In this document: piece after piece, positions 22,037 to 35,324 of the stretch
How the letters are laid out: every line of letters starts with the position of its first letter
How positions within the stretch are numbered: the stretch's first letter is position 1
NCBI GenBank assembly: GCA_002914805.1
Contig: JXTB01000070.1
Location: 925,889-989,888 of the forward strand
Length of the DNA stretch: 64,000 nt
From: Parasponia andersonii
Taxonomy: Eukaryota > Streptophyta > Magnoliopsida > Rosales > Cannabaceae
Direction: 5' to 3'
The notes under the pieces: generated by a model
What the model was told of the DNA's origin: nothing
Database searches by the model: none
Seen by the model: only the letters and a program-made list of their open reading frames with translations
Made by a program: the position numbers and the translations under genes

Positions 22037-22267
22037 TGTGGTTGGCACCGGAGTCATAAACAACTGTGCATAGAAGAGGTTGCCACTAAAGTCAAAACAA
22101 TCTGATTTAGGTGAGGTTGTCACCAGAGTCTAAATAATCCGAGTGTAGATGAGGTTGTCACTGGAATCTAAACAACCCGTGAGTTAGTGAGATCGGCACT
22201 ATTGTCTAAACAATCTATGTAGGTGAGGACTAGTACTAGAGTCAAAACAATCCAAGGTTAGATGTGA
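22037..22267. repeat. About six diverged 36-40-bp tandem units
   Basis: Each unit follows GAGGTTGYCACYRGAGTCTA then AACAATC and a spacer ending in GTGAG or ATGAG. Lies downstream of the 370-bp duplication in the presumed LTR. Confidence 0.75.
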
Positions 22268-22683
22268 TAGAGCAGAAGTCAAGTCTATTATAAAGATGTG
22301 GGTGAGCCTAAGAAGAATTCACTCTTCATAAAAGGGTCAGTTTAGCTTACAATCTTGATCCGATAGTGTAAAGCTTAAAGCAAGTTGTCGAGAACCGGGG
22401 ATATTGGCAAACCGTCATATTTATCAAACCTTGTAAAAGCTGAGTTTGCATTTTCTCTATCTCTATACTTTTTACTTTAATATAAACTATTTGATTGTAT
22501 TTAATATTTATTGTGCTTAATTGACTTGCTATTATTGTTATATACTTGGTATTATTGTTCATTTAGCTTATAAGTTTCAAAATAGTGGTTTATGGATTTA
22601 TATAGTTGAAAAATTTCTTAAAAAGTTTATAAAACCCAATTCACGCCCTTTCTTGGGTAGTTAATCTTGGTCTAACAAGTTGT

Positions 22684-24510
22684 ATGCATCAATTGTTCAT
22701 ATTCGATTCTTTTTACAACAAGGGCTCCTATTTTGTAATCATGATGAATCTGATGATTCAAGAAACAAAGGTAACTCTTAAACTTCTACAATTTAAAAAT
22801 AACAATAACAAAGGCATAGTTATTATACTGCAAAATGCTCCTGATAATCTCAAATTGATGTTGCTTAAGATTCAGAAAGACATTACACATGCTATTGCTA
22901 TTGAAACTATGAATGTTATAATTGAAGACATACGGGATGTATTATATTCTATTATCGTTGATGAATCTCGTGACATTTCAATGAAAGAACAAATGGCCAT
23001 AGTATTACATTATGTACTAAAATGGGTATGTGATTGAGCATTTTTTAGGTATTGAATATATTGCTAGTACTACAGCTCTCTCACTTAACGCTGTAATTGA
23101 TAGATTCATTTCAAGACATGGACTAAGTATGTCGAGATTACAAAGGCAGGGTTATGACGGAGCTAGTAATATGCAAAGTGAGTTCAATAGTCTTAAAGCA
23201 CTTATTATAAAAGAGAATCTATATACTTTTTATATTCATTGTTTTGTTTATCAACTCCAATTAGCTCTTGTAGCTATGGCAAAAAGGGATATTCACATTG
23301 CATCTTTCTTCAATTTTGTTAATAATGTAGCGAATGTTATTAAAGCTTCAGTAAAATGTTTTGATATTCGTCAAGATATACAAGCTATTGAACATGTTAA
23401 AGCATTTCAGAGTTGTGAGATTTCAAGCTTTTGAACATGTTAAAGCACTTCAGAGTTGTGAGATTTCAAGTGGGAGAGGTTTGAATCAACATACTCTCTT
23501 AAGCATCCAGTTGACACATGTTGGGGATCTCATTGTAAGACTTTAATGAGTTTGATTTTGATGCTTTCGTCAACAGTTAAAGTTCTTGAAAAAGTTGTTA
23601 GTGATGGATCAAATTCTGAACAATGATGTGAAGCTGATACTTTATTAGAGTTCATGTAGTCATTTCATTTTATATTTAAGCTACATTTGATGAAAAATAT
23701 ATTAGGTGTTACAAACGATTTGTCAAAGATATTACAGAGAAAGGATCAAGACATTATGAATGTTATGGCTTTAGTGAAAGTATGCAAACAACGGTTCCAA
23801 ACGATGAGAGAGAATGAGTGGGATGTTCTTTTACGACCAAGTCTCTTTATTTTGCGCTAAACATAAAATTAAAATTCCTGATATGGATTCTATCTTTAAG
23901 TCTCGAGGTAGATCACATCGTATAACTGAAAAAAAAATCACAAATTTACATCATTTCCGTATAGATATATTCTATTCAGTTATTGATATACAGCTTTAAG
24001 AGTTGAATGAGCATTTCAAGGAGATAAATATTGAATTAATTCTTTGTGTAACTTGTTTATGCCTAAATGATTTATTCTTTACTTTTGAGAAGGAAAAGCT
24101 AATCTAACTTGCTAAGTATTACCCAAAAGACTTTTCTGAAATAGATATCATGACACTTGAGGATCAACTCAAAACTTATATTATTGACGTGCATTCGTCT
24201 AAAAAGTTTACAAATTTGAAATGCATAAGTGAGATAGTACAAAAGATGGTTCAGATAAGAAAATATGAGGTGTATCCATTACTTTATAGACTAATGGAAT
24301 TGGCTAATATTAATCTTACCTATTGCTACCACATCTGTTGAGGCGGTATTTTCTTCTATGAATATGATTAAGAATGAACTACGTAATTGAATAGGAGATG
24401 AGTAAATGAATAACAGTTTGCTTATATACATTGAGAAAGAAATTTCTGACAATATTGATAATGAGTCTATTATGCAGCGATTTTAAGACATGAAAAGCCA
24501 TCAAGAGCGA
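22684..24510 (+). pseudogene. Broken hAT transposase (DUF4371 / hAT dimerisation type)
   Basis: Pieces in order: IQKDITHAIAIETMNVIIED and YSIIVDESRDISMKEQMAIV (22,684-23,037); IASTTALSLNAVIDRF, RQGYDGASNMQSEFNSLK and FYIHCFVYQLQLALVAMAKR (23,030-23,434); a degenerate middle; then near 24,325-24,480 SVEAVFSSMNMIKNELRN and YIEKEISDNIDNESIMQRF, the C-terminal dimerisation motif. These match plant zinc-finger MYM/TTF-type hAT transposases. Frameshifts at about 23,030 and 23,424 (the latter from a 43-bp duplication) and many stops after 23,546 make it a pseudogene. The N-terminal zinc finger is missing. Confidence 0.9.
23381..23466. repeat. 43-bp tandem duplication inside the hAT gene
   Basis: 23,381-23,423 and 23,424-23,466 differ by about two bases and both start CAAGCT.TTGAACATGTTAA. 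The unit is not a multiple of three, so it shifts the frame. Confidence 0.95.
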
Positions 24511-24652
24511 TCGTAATATACTCAAAGTTATGTTATTTAATAGACTTTTTCAGAGAAAAAACCGGTATTATTTGTATTTTTTGTGCTTTAATTTTGTACA
24601 AAATTTTTATATTATGCCCCCTTGAAAAATAATCTTGGGTTCGCCACTACTG
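24511..24652 (+). mobile_element. 3' terminal region of the hAT element
   Basis: Downstream of the transposase remnant the sequence CCCCCTTGAAAAATAATCTT then GGGTTCGCCACTACTG is typical of the right end of this hAT group, whose terminal inverted repeats include a TTCGCCACTG-like motif. The left terminus was not found. Confidence 0.5.
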
Positions 24653-27600
24653 AAGAGAATTCTTTCTTACTTCTACAAGAGAAAGAGTGGACTTTATATC
24701 GGTGAAACATGTTCCAAACTATTTACAATATTACATTTCTAAAGCACAAAAATATTAGTACATTATTACAATTAACCTCATTTATATGAATCAAAATATA
24801 TAATATGATAAATAGGAGTCTATATTTACTCATGATTAAGATTAATTAATATATTATCATCAACAAATGAATATGAACTCTCTATTTTCTAACGAAGCTT
24901 AGTAGAGACTCATTTTCATCTAGGTCCAATTCTATATATTATCTATTATTTACAACACATATATATTAATGTCTCCAGCCCAGATAAATTGTACTACTCA
25001 TGATAGAAATAGACCACATTAACAATCTTGACTCTAATTAAATAAAGTATCCAACTTTATTTAACGATTGTGAATTATTTTAAATTATTATTCTTGGACT
25101 AAATCCTCTTATACATAACAATTATATACCTAATTTTATATCACACTAATAGTCTAGAAAAATAACATGACATTTAAATTGCATACTGAAAGCAAATATA
25201 AGCAAATATAGATAAAATGTAATTTTGTTTATTAATCAGCAAATCTATTGTTCTATTATATGTTTTAAAAGCACAATCCCTACCACTAAGTGTATTAGTT
25301 TTTCTACCGAGTAAATTAGCCTTAACACTAGGTATACCGTATATGTATTAACATATAGTAGATGCAGTTTATATATTGAGAAATTCAATTTTAAAGTTTG
25401 ATACATTAACTTAATTCGATTTGAAAAACGATAAACAGAGCCCAAAATTTAGCAAGGAAATTAGGCTTAGTAGTAGTTTGTAAAGTTACCAGTTTTTCTT
25501 ACAGCATTTTCATTTATAGCATTTTGTATTATACTTGTACCCTTAACTATTTATGGTTCGTTGAGGTTTTTTTACTGAACTTATTCCAATGTGTTAAAGA
25601 GAAGCTAAACCAGTCCGAGTAAAGTTGATAAACCAGCAATAAATAAAGTTGAAAGTAAACCAGTCAGTATACAAACCTTTGCTACAAAGTAAATACGTAT
25701 TAAATTAGTTAAAGAATCAATCATAATTAAAAATGCATTCAATTTTCTAGTAGAATCTCTAACCATTAATTAGTTCTAAGAAAATCATAATTTCATGGTC
25801 ATAAATTATAAATTATATGACCCCGCCGTATAATGGTACAATACTACTAAAAAATCATTTTTCAAAATAATATTCGTAAAAAAATATTTTTAGTCCAAAT
25901 TATTACTAGCTAGGTCTATTTCAATTAAGTAAACTTAGCCTTTTCTTTTAGTACAAAAGTCCAGCCACAAAGTCCGAAAAAATTGAAAAATACTAGATGG
26001 GTTGGATTTTTGTTCAAAGAAAAAAATTCCAGATTTATTTAGAAAAATATCTTTTTTCATACTTTTAAGAAAAATGTTACTTTATAAATATTTAGAAAAA
26101 TATCATTTTTTTTCAAAATTTGTAGTTTTAGTTGTACTCGAGGCAACCAGTCGTTACTTGAGGTAATTAGTCTGTTTAGCTTAGATAACTTGACTTGTTA
26201 CCTCAAGCACCTCATGAATTAGTAAAAGATTATATTTTTCTAAATAATTTTAAAATTCTAAATAAATCCAAGATTTTTCAAACAAATTTAAAATACAAGA
26301 TTTTAAATTTGTTTGAAATTTGCCATAGAAAATCAAATTTCCAATTTCCTTTTCTTTTTAAAAGGGTAAACCCAACCCTTGAATTGAACAATGGTTCAGA
26401 ATGCCCCGCCACAAATGGCTGGATTCAGGAGTCAAATACCACTTTTAAGAAACATTAATTAAAGTTATATAATAGCAACTACTTTCAGCAACCAAACTAC
26501 ATTAAAGTAGACGTGATTGGGAAAAATAAATGTCTTAGATAACACAGTTGTCTTAGATAACATAATTTTGAAAAGAAAATGTGGTATAAATTAGAGCAAA
26601 AAATAGCTGCTATAAATAAATTAGTTTGGTATAATTAGTGGTACTGGTCTAGTTTTTGTTGAATGGCTAGCAACTTCATCATTTGAAGCCCAGATGAATC
26701 AATTGGATTAGTGCTAGCTAGTCCGTTAACTAGCCCGGTTTGGTTTATAGAATAGTACTAAACAGTTCGTAGTAGGCGGGCACTGAGCCAGCCTTTTCCT
26801 AATATCGCTATCGCTAACCCATATTTTGCTACTCGATGCTTCTTTTTTCTATAAAAATACACACATACACATACATGTACAATATACAATAGCCACACTC
26901 ATCGAGTAAAGAAGATATGTGAAATCATGGGTAGATTCAGGCTGCAAACTGTAGGTGAAAATTCATTTCTTGTGATACCTTTAGGCAAAGTCACTTCACA
27001 AATTCACATCACAAGTTTATTGAAAACTCATAAATTTCTTCTTTTTTTTTTCTGTTTATTTGAAGGTTTTGTTTATTTTATCCAAACAAACTCTGATTGC
27101 TTAACAGCGGAAAAAGAAATTTCAAGCTTATATGCGAAATAGCTGTTTTTAGGTCTTTAAACCTTAGATCATGATGCATGCAATAGATCACTCTCTTGAA
27201 GTGAAAAAGGAGATGCAATTAGAAAAGTGGAAAAAGAAAGGTAATAAGAATAATGTACAAAATAGAAGTTGTTGGGGGGATTTGTTGCAATATTGTGGTT
27301 ATGACTGAGGGAGACTAAAAAAGAAGACACTGATGCATGAACTAACCGGCCCGACCAACATAGTGGGACTTTGCCCCCACTTTGACATTGAGTGTAATTG
27401 ACTTGTAATTTCATGTCGGCAAAGTTTAAAGCTTCTAAGTGGTGGATTTGGCCCATAAAAAAAATCAATCAAAGTCAACATTTTCGGCCATTGATTCTCA
27501 CATGATTGGTTTTGTAGAATAGGAGAAAATATATAAGAATGTTTTTAGTTATCTCACCTCGATGTATCGTCATGTAACGTGATTAAATTTTATCCAACTG

Positions 27601-28839
27601 AATAATGACAATCTTAAAATAAAATTGATCCGTTGATAAATCACTATAATTAATGAATTAATCAGAATATATGTGGTGCTATGTTCTCAATGAGATAATA
27701 TAATTGTTGCACGAAATTGCAAATGTTAAAATGAAAAAAAAATGGTGCTATGGTACTAAAGTTTCGCGTTACATGGTAAGAGATTATGGGTGTCACATTA
27801 TTGTAAGAGAGAGAGCCTACCTCACGTACTATTAGTGTGTGTATTTATATATCTGCGTAAGTATCATAGTGCTTTTTGAACGATGCTCATAAATATCTAA
27901 CTTATGCTTTCGACTTTTGATGCTTGAAAATTCCAAGATGATCTTGTAATATATTGGATATGCCTTTGCTACTTTTCATCGTCGGTTGCGCTAGGATAAA
28001 AGAATGTAAATAGTTGCATAAAGATTATAATATTTGGAAAGCTATAGTGATGTGTATTATAAGTAATACCAGAAAAATGTACTTGCTTCTCATGCATGAG
28101 CTAATGATTTATGTAAAGCTAATGATTTATGTAAAGAGTATTCGTAGTATTTCTACGTGTAGTTAGAAGTACGTATCCAAATTATTCAAATTGGATATTT
28201 AAAACTCAAACTGTAATTAGAAAAAAAAAAAAGTTATTGTCTTAAATCTTATATATAGAACTTATGTACACACATGTACGTACAGAGACTAGATCTCTCT
28301 CCCTGCTATTATGTTTTAATTTATATCCACTAAATTTGTCTCATAGAAGTTGTTTATTAAAGTGACATTATTCTTTAATTTTTATAATATGTTTTTCTTT
28401 AATTTTAATAAGACAAAAGCACAGGTTCATCGCATATTTCCGATTTTTCTTACGCCCGCCCGGTATTGAAATCAGTTTTCAGTAGTCAACTGAACTCCAC
28501 AACCATATCATACATATCGAGTACTTTCTTTTATGTGGACCTTCTATTTTCAATTGTTATTTCTTTTTCTAGCCAATATAGATTTGAGCTATATATTTTC
28601 CTTTCTTTTCAATACCTACCTTAATGCCGATCATGGCAATTATAAACTGGTCCAAGATTTTTATAATTTCAACCTCTTAAACCTTGACCCAATTTTTTTC
28701 TTCTTTTCAACTGACATGTTATGGCCAAGTTTAGTATGCCTTATTGAAATGTAATATACTGAGATGTATGGTAAATTGAGTTATGTTATATTGTATTATT
28801 TTATTACAGTAGTATTATATTTAGTTTTCAGTGTAATAA
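24653..28839. other. Gene-free AT-rich stretch
   Basis: No supported gene. 24,780-25,140 has phrases (ATAAATAGGAGTCTATATTTAC) recalling the LTR remnant near 60,060 (ATAAATAGGAGTATATAACTAC), so it may be an eroded relative. 26,030-26,130 holds GAAAAATATCA-type minisatellite-like sequence; 28,097-28,138 a 20-bp tandem duplication of GCTAATGATTTATGTAAA. Confidence 0.5.
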
Positions 28840-29000
28840 ATTTTGAAAAATACCACCTCTAAAACTTAATTTAGAAAAATATTATTTTAAAACATTATTT
28901 GGAAAAGTAACACTATTAAAATTATCATTTTTCAAAGTTAATTTATAAAAATACCATTTTTTGGAATATTAATTTAGGAGATACCCATTTGAAATTTGAA
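28840..29000. repeat. GAAAAATACCA minisatellite-like ladder
   Basis: Degenerate units of 25-30 bp, GAAAAATACCACCTCTAAAA / GAAAAATATTATTTTAAAA / GAAAAGTAACACTATTAAAA / AAAAATACCATTTTTT. Related ladders are seen near 26,040-26,120, 54,000-54,140 and 54,460-54,560. Confidence 0.6.
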
Positions 29001-32000
29001 ATATTAATTCCCATCAAATTCTTTTTAACCTTTTGCTTTGGTGCTGAAAGTATTTATATGCACCAAACTTTTGTCAGATAATAAATTATGTACAATAACA
29101 GCAGAGAGCATGGAAAGGACAAGAACATGAAGCCCTATCCTTAGGATCTTGTATTCTTTTGTTTAAGGTCCACTAGACTAAGTGGAATATTACGTCTTTT
29201 TAAAGTTTTGCCACACCACTAATAGACAGGATTATTGGAATTTGGAAACGAACTATAGCTCTTCTATTTTATATATAGGGCAACAGCAAAGCACTGATTT
29301 TGACAACTAAATTAAGAAATGAGACCCCGTATAAGGCCAACTTTGTTGATCCTGCTAGCGAGGTAAGGGAAAAAACAAGGGAGATAAATCCTTTTGGTGT
29401 CATCGTGTGAAAGAAAAGCTAATTAGGGGCTCAGAAAACCGTACAGGTGTTTGATTAGCTTTCAGACATACCAAATTAATGATAAGCTTCAAAGGTTAAA
29501 CGGATTTACTTTTAGTTTTTCAGTTTCACAGTAATTAGTTATATGATGCTGACTTCATAATTTAGAACTAGTTGTAAATTTCTTTGTGCCACAAATGGTT
29601 AAAATGGTGACCTTTAAGCCTAATGAAAAGCCAAATTAATATGATACATTAGGAAAAGAGACCCTATTTCTCATAATGAACATTACGTTGACCAGCTATA
29701 TTCTAACTATGTTGTTGATTATGCTTCATCTCCATGAGTTGGGGCAGCTTATAATTAATTTCTTTAATTTAGTTATTTATTTATTTTTGGTTTCTTCTAA
29801 TGGAGTTGAATTAATTGAACCCAAAGAATTTTATTAACATAATTTGCTAAAAAGTTTTTACTTCAAATTAATTAACAAGAAACTATCTATTTTGTTTTTA
29901 GGCCCCAAAAAAAAGGGAAATCTATAGGTTCATTAGCACTACTTTTTGTCTTTTATCCATTGAAAAGTCGTCTATTCCAAATCCTGAGTTCCACACAATT
30001 TTATTAATTTGCGTACAAATGTCTATTTTTGGAGCTGTAAGGAGGCATTAATTGCATTTTTCTGTCACTTATAAGTAAAAGCATCATATAATATATGCTT
30101 GAATATTGTTGTGTTTTGTTTTAATTAATTAATTAATTAATGACATTTGTGAGGTGGCAAAGGATAAGAATTTGCTGAGACTCTTATCCTTATAGTCTTA
30201 TTTGGGGACTCAAATCAATCATACAGATAAATCCCAAAACTGTTCAGATTTTGCTACTCCCACTACCAAATTGGATGAAGAAAGGGACGTTTAACTTTTC
30301 CTCACAATTCTGAAGAGATAAGGGTTGGTAGTGCCTATTTTGACCCTTAAAGTGGAAAAAAGCAACTTCAAAAGCTACAAATTAATAATTATATTACATA
30401 TATATATATATATATTTTGGCTATTGCATCTCGATAATAAGATAATACTCATATTACATTAATGATATATGTGTGTGGTGTGGGCACGTGGGTACAACTC
30501 GATGGATATATGGATAAAATAGAGGAAATCTTTGGAGTTTTGCCTCTTTCCGAAAATAAAATAGGTTGACGATTGAATCACTATTTTGAAGGAGATATAT
30601 GTCGATATTGTGATTCTTATATTCCCGTCTTAAGAAATATTCTAGGGTTTTCAATGGCTAGCTTACTAGTGTGTCGCAACATCGAATTTTAACTCAGCCG
30701 ACCCACAATTTTCATTTTATAAGGCACTATGAGTATTGTAATATTTATTTATCGACAAATAATTTAATTTTAGACTGTTTGATTGTGATAAAACGGTTAT
30801 AATAAACAAATACTTTATAAAAAAATATTAATATATTTGATATTGGTTAAGGTGAACATTTTTATTGGTTAGTTCAATTTCTTTTCCATGCTATTCTGTT
30901 AATATACTCTTAATATTTTAGTCCTCATTATTTTTTTTAAAACAGATAATTCTCATTATTTTAATTCTCTTTACAGTTTAATGATAGTAAAGCTAATTTA
31001 ATATAAAAAAGTAACGAACTTTTTTTTTTGAAACGTTAACCCATAAAAAACGTAAACTCACGACCTACCGTTCTAAAGCCATAAAAATATATTTCATTTT
31101 AAAAGAAATCAAATTAAAATATTAATAAAAATGTAACAAATTTTATAATTAAATTCTGTGAAAAAAATTAAATTCATATTATAGGTAACTAAAATTTTTC
31201 AAAATTAAGAAGTGATAGAGTCATGTTCTAAACTTATTAGGTAAAACTCATAACACAAATTAAATTCTAAAACAATTTAATTTATTGAAAAATAAAAATT
31301 AAAAAAAAAAGTGTAAGGGGAAAAACAAAGGCAGAATTTTCAATACATTTAAATGGAATATTTTTATTTCATTCCACTAACACTAACAGTATCGGAGAAT
31401 ACTCTAAAGAGTCTATTGAGCCATCCTGATAAGGAAAAAAAAAGACTCAATTGTTTTTAAAACTAACTCAATTGTTTTTAAAACTAACTCTCATTGTGAT
31501 ATCACAAATCTAAAATTACTTGATATTCTATCCCTAACAAACTCTTAAATACATTCTTCTCCTGCAAATCCAAACTATTTTTGCCACTACCATCACCTGC
31601 AACATCCTGTCACCATCGTTTGTTCTGATCCTAATCCTGGCGACTCCTTTGCTCGACTAGGTCAAAAAAATTCAATCGTAGTCGAGCTTATTCTAGGACC
31701 TCTTTTGACCGATCTGACCAATTTTCAACCGGTGATAGGAAAATTTTAACTCCAATCAAAAATTTTTATTTGAGCCACCACTCGAAAATTTGACTTTAGT
31801 CGAATATTGTTGGCCGCTTTTCTGATACCATCTTATTCACTTTTGTCTTTTTGACTCGATCAAAAAGTTTGGCTAAAGTCGAGCTAGGGATAATTTTAAA
31901 AGTCCAAAATTTTAATTAAATGAAAGTCCTAACTTTATAAATGAATTCTTGTAAAACACATTATGTTCATGAACTTGAATCAAAAGAGAATTAACTTAGT

Positions 32001-32104
32001 TTTCCTGTTTCAATTGGAATTAACCTACTATTGTAGGTCACGTTTAGTTTAGCCAAAATACCCATTGGTAGAGCAAAAGTAAAAATATCAATTGAATACT
32101 TACC

Positions 32105-32141
<37 letters not shown>

Positions 32142-35100
32142 AGCTTAATAAAATTCAAATTTAAGATGTATATACTGTTATAATCCTCTTAATATAACAT
32201 TATATTTGCTTCTAGGCACTAGTAAGACCAACCCTAATAATTTTGATGATATTTTTACACATGTCGATGATTTCTTCAACAAATTGTGATATTTTTCTTC
32301 TAAAAGCATAATTTTTGTAAAATAATCGACAAATGCATATATTTTCAAACTTGGAGCTATTATGAATAGTGACGAGTACTAGGACGGCTCTTTTTCAACT
32401 CTTTTGTCTTACTACTTGATACGTAGATTTCACTTAAAAATTTCATAGTTTGATACTATCACAAAGCAGAATATGGTCATCCTGTCAAGCATTAAAATAA
32501 GAGAAACATGATGATCCTATCGTTACTCTTAAATGTTAGCAGGGTATCATGGTCTCATTTTGTTATTCACGTTTGTCCAATTTATATAGCAAATAACATG
32601 TTTAAACGGTGAAATTAATCTATATACAAATTAAGTGTTTGCACCAAATATGTACACATCTGGATTATTAGGGCTAGGACAATATCTTAACTAAGTTCTT
32701 TCAACCTCTTGATCAACCCAATCTAGGGTTTCTTATGGTGGGTCAATCGACCCTTATGTGGCTGAATGAAGTTAGGTAATTAGGTTGAGTAACATTTTCG
32801 GAGGAAGGTATTTGCTTCATATAGAGCCGTTATTTGGAAAATTGTTTTTCCTAAAAAGAACTGTTGTAAAACTAATAATGCTTTTTAAAACTATTATCCA
32901 TGAAAATAATAATAATAATAATAGCGAAATTAATGAACTTTGAGCCCATTAAAACAAATGTCTAATTTTCAAACTTCGTAGCAAAATGACCAAAGACATT
33001 AGTTAACATACCCAGTGTAAAACAGAGTTACTCGATGAAAAACTTGATCAAGTTAATCCCTATATATAAAAACTGATTTATTCTATATTAAAACCGATAT
33101 AATCAATATATTTTAATAATAGTATAAAATTACTTTATAAATAAGTCTATATAATAGATCCACATATAGTTTATATGCCTAGGTATTACGACCAAAATCC
33201 TTGGTAAGCGAGAAAATGAGAATTTCACAAATAGATTAATTATTTTACAAACGTGTTGGACAAAGTCCTTTTATACAAATCTTTAGAAAAAAGACAGCTT
33301 ATAAAAAAAATTCCACCTTATTAAAGTTTATAAAAATCATTCATAAACTAATTCTCACATCTTTGTGAACACCAATTTGTTAGAGCTTAATAATAAAAAT
33401 TATAAAATATCTCTTTCTATCGTCATCATCATCCCATTATAAAGTAAGCATAATAGATTCAAATCTTTAAAAAAAAAAAAAATAAGCATAATAGTTATAA
33501 AGACCAAATCTATAAAGTGTGGCCTAAATATTAATAGAAGTCTAAGAAAAATAAGATAAAAGTCTCTAATAAATAGTTACCAACTACTAAGATAGAAACT
33601 AATCCTTCTCAAAATACTCTACTTTATAGTTGTCTACTTTATAATTGTCCATGTCACACTAAGTACTACTTGAAAGAGAAAAAAAGGAAGTGAGCATATT
33701 AATACTCATTAAGATTTGAATTACCATCTCTAAAACTTGAATGGTTAGTATTTTCCAGAATAAGTTATAAAATTTATGGCCACATATGTAATTGAAATCC
33801 ACATATATCGAATTATAATCAAAACCACATATTTGTACACATTATTAATTCATCAAACTAGGTGAGCACTAATCTTTCTATTACGACTCTGTATTACTAT
33901 TATTAATTTAATATGGATCATGATACTAACTTAATAGTGTATCAAGTAAACCCTACACAGGTTCTTAGATCTTTCATCTAAAGGAATAGCAATTTACCAT
34001 TTATCTAAATTATTGTATTAAAACAATGATCTCTAGTGTGGTCTTAGAGTATTTATAACATATTTAGGATTCAAAATAATCATCCATTAGTGATTTATAG
34101 AAAATTATGCAGCATAATAGCTATATTTGTCCAAAACAAAAACTTAAACGCACGTATAAAACATTTAAAATATCTTTAGAACAATTCATAAATGTCTATG
34201 CTTCTCAAATTCACCGAATAATCATTGAAATCAAATCAATTCAATACAAATCACATTTTATTAGAATTTCGTAATATACTCAATTAGGATCAAAATATAT
34301 TTAAAAGTCAAGTAATTGAACTTTTACCTAACTAGCCAAGCTACTGGGTGCTCATAGTATCCCCTGCTGCTTGATTGGATACTTAATCGATGTTTCAGAA
34401 ACTCTATTCGCTCAAGTGACTAACAGTCGCTCGAACGGTCAAATGGATTTTACTATCGCGATCCAAACTTCGAAATAAGCTAGGAAGGTGTCCTTAATTC
34501 TTTGATTTGGGCTCCAAGACAAAACCAGGCCTCAGCACATTTCTTAACGTGAAACCTAGCCTCATCGATATGAGTTCCGTCGACCCAACTCCATTAGTAA
34601 TATTATATGTCAAACTTTTCCTTTCAATGAGTATGTTCTGAAAATGGCAATTTCACTTCAACCCAACGGATGATCGACAAGTGACTACATAAACCAAAGC
34701 TCAAAACTATCCAAATCTTCCAGTTCTTCACAGAGGCAAAATGAAGCTGGCCAAGGATGACAATTTTTCAAATTAAAATGGTACAACCGTGTTTTTCCCT
34801 ATTTTTCAACTAGAACTTGATGATCTTTTCCAAAAAATGACAGTTTTCACCAATTAACATGTAGTAAAGTGAATCTAGCCTATGATCTATGTGAAATATA
34901 GAAATATAATTCGATATTATATCTCTGTCGTATAACATTAATAGTAAACTTAGTAGAAAGTACATATTTTTTAACAGAAAAAAATGCCTCTACGTGATAT
35001 GTGGCTTTTAATTTGTGAAAATATTGTCCACCTAACAACTTCTTTTTTTTTTAAATTCCCTAACATCAACTCGACCAAAAATTCAAGTATATATGACTCA

Positions 35101-35206
35101 AAGCAACACCCTATGAACCAAATTGTATTTATTTTTAGATATGTAAACATATATCTCCTGTTGACCAGATAAGGAAAAACAAAAATAGATTGTGGAACGA
35201 GATAAT
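29001..35206. other. Gene-free AT-rich stretch
   Basis: No reading frame with recognisable protein features. Contains a (TTAA)n run at 30,122-30,141, AT runs at about 30,398-30,415 and 32,106-32,138, a 21-bp tandem duplication (CTCAATTGTTTTTAAAACTAA) at about 31,446-31,487, and a GC-richer patch at 34,340-34,760 that recalls gypsy LTR sequence but has no clear ends. Confidence 0.5.
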
Positions 35207-35211
35207 AGCCT
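35207..35211. repeat. Left target-site duplication of copia B (AGCCT)
   Basis: AGCCT precedes the left LTR at 35,212; an identical AGCCT follows the right LTR at 51,750-51,754, 16.5 kb away. Confidence 0.85.
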
Positions 35212-35324
35212 AACTAGAAAAGCAAAAATGAGTTGTAGTGAATTGAAATCACTCCAGTGAGTATACTGAGATTTTCATTATGATATTCATAATCTTTTAT
35301 AATAGACAATTAACTTACTAATGT

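Larger units (their letters stand above)
20370..22676 (+). mobile_element. Probable SIRE/Maximus-like copia LTR remnant
   Basis: About 2.3 kb with features of large copia LTRs: a 5' part with repeated AAGCTTGAAGATNGAT-like phrases, a duplicated TGGTAGACCGAAAATG block, a ladder of about 38-bp units in the likely transcribed part, and a 3' end reading AAACCCAATTCACGCCC.TTCTTGGG before TCTAACA at about 22,676. No second LTR or pol next to it, so it may be a solo or truncated LTR. The start is approximate. Confidence 0.42.

Noticed and set aside
27169..27481. 99-codon minus-strand frame near a TATA-like site
   Set aside because: No recognisable domain, no splice partners and no conserved neighbours; length is within chance expectation.
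32105..32139. Long (AT)n run as an origin or regulatory site
   Set aside because: Several such microsatellites occur through the window; nothing around this one sets it apart.
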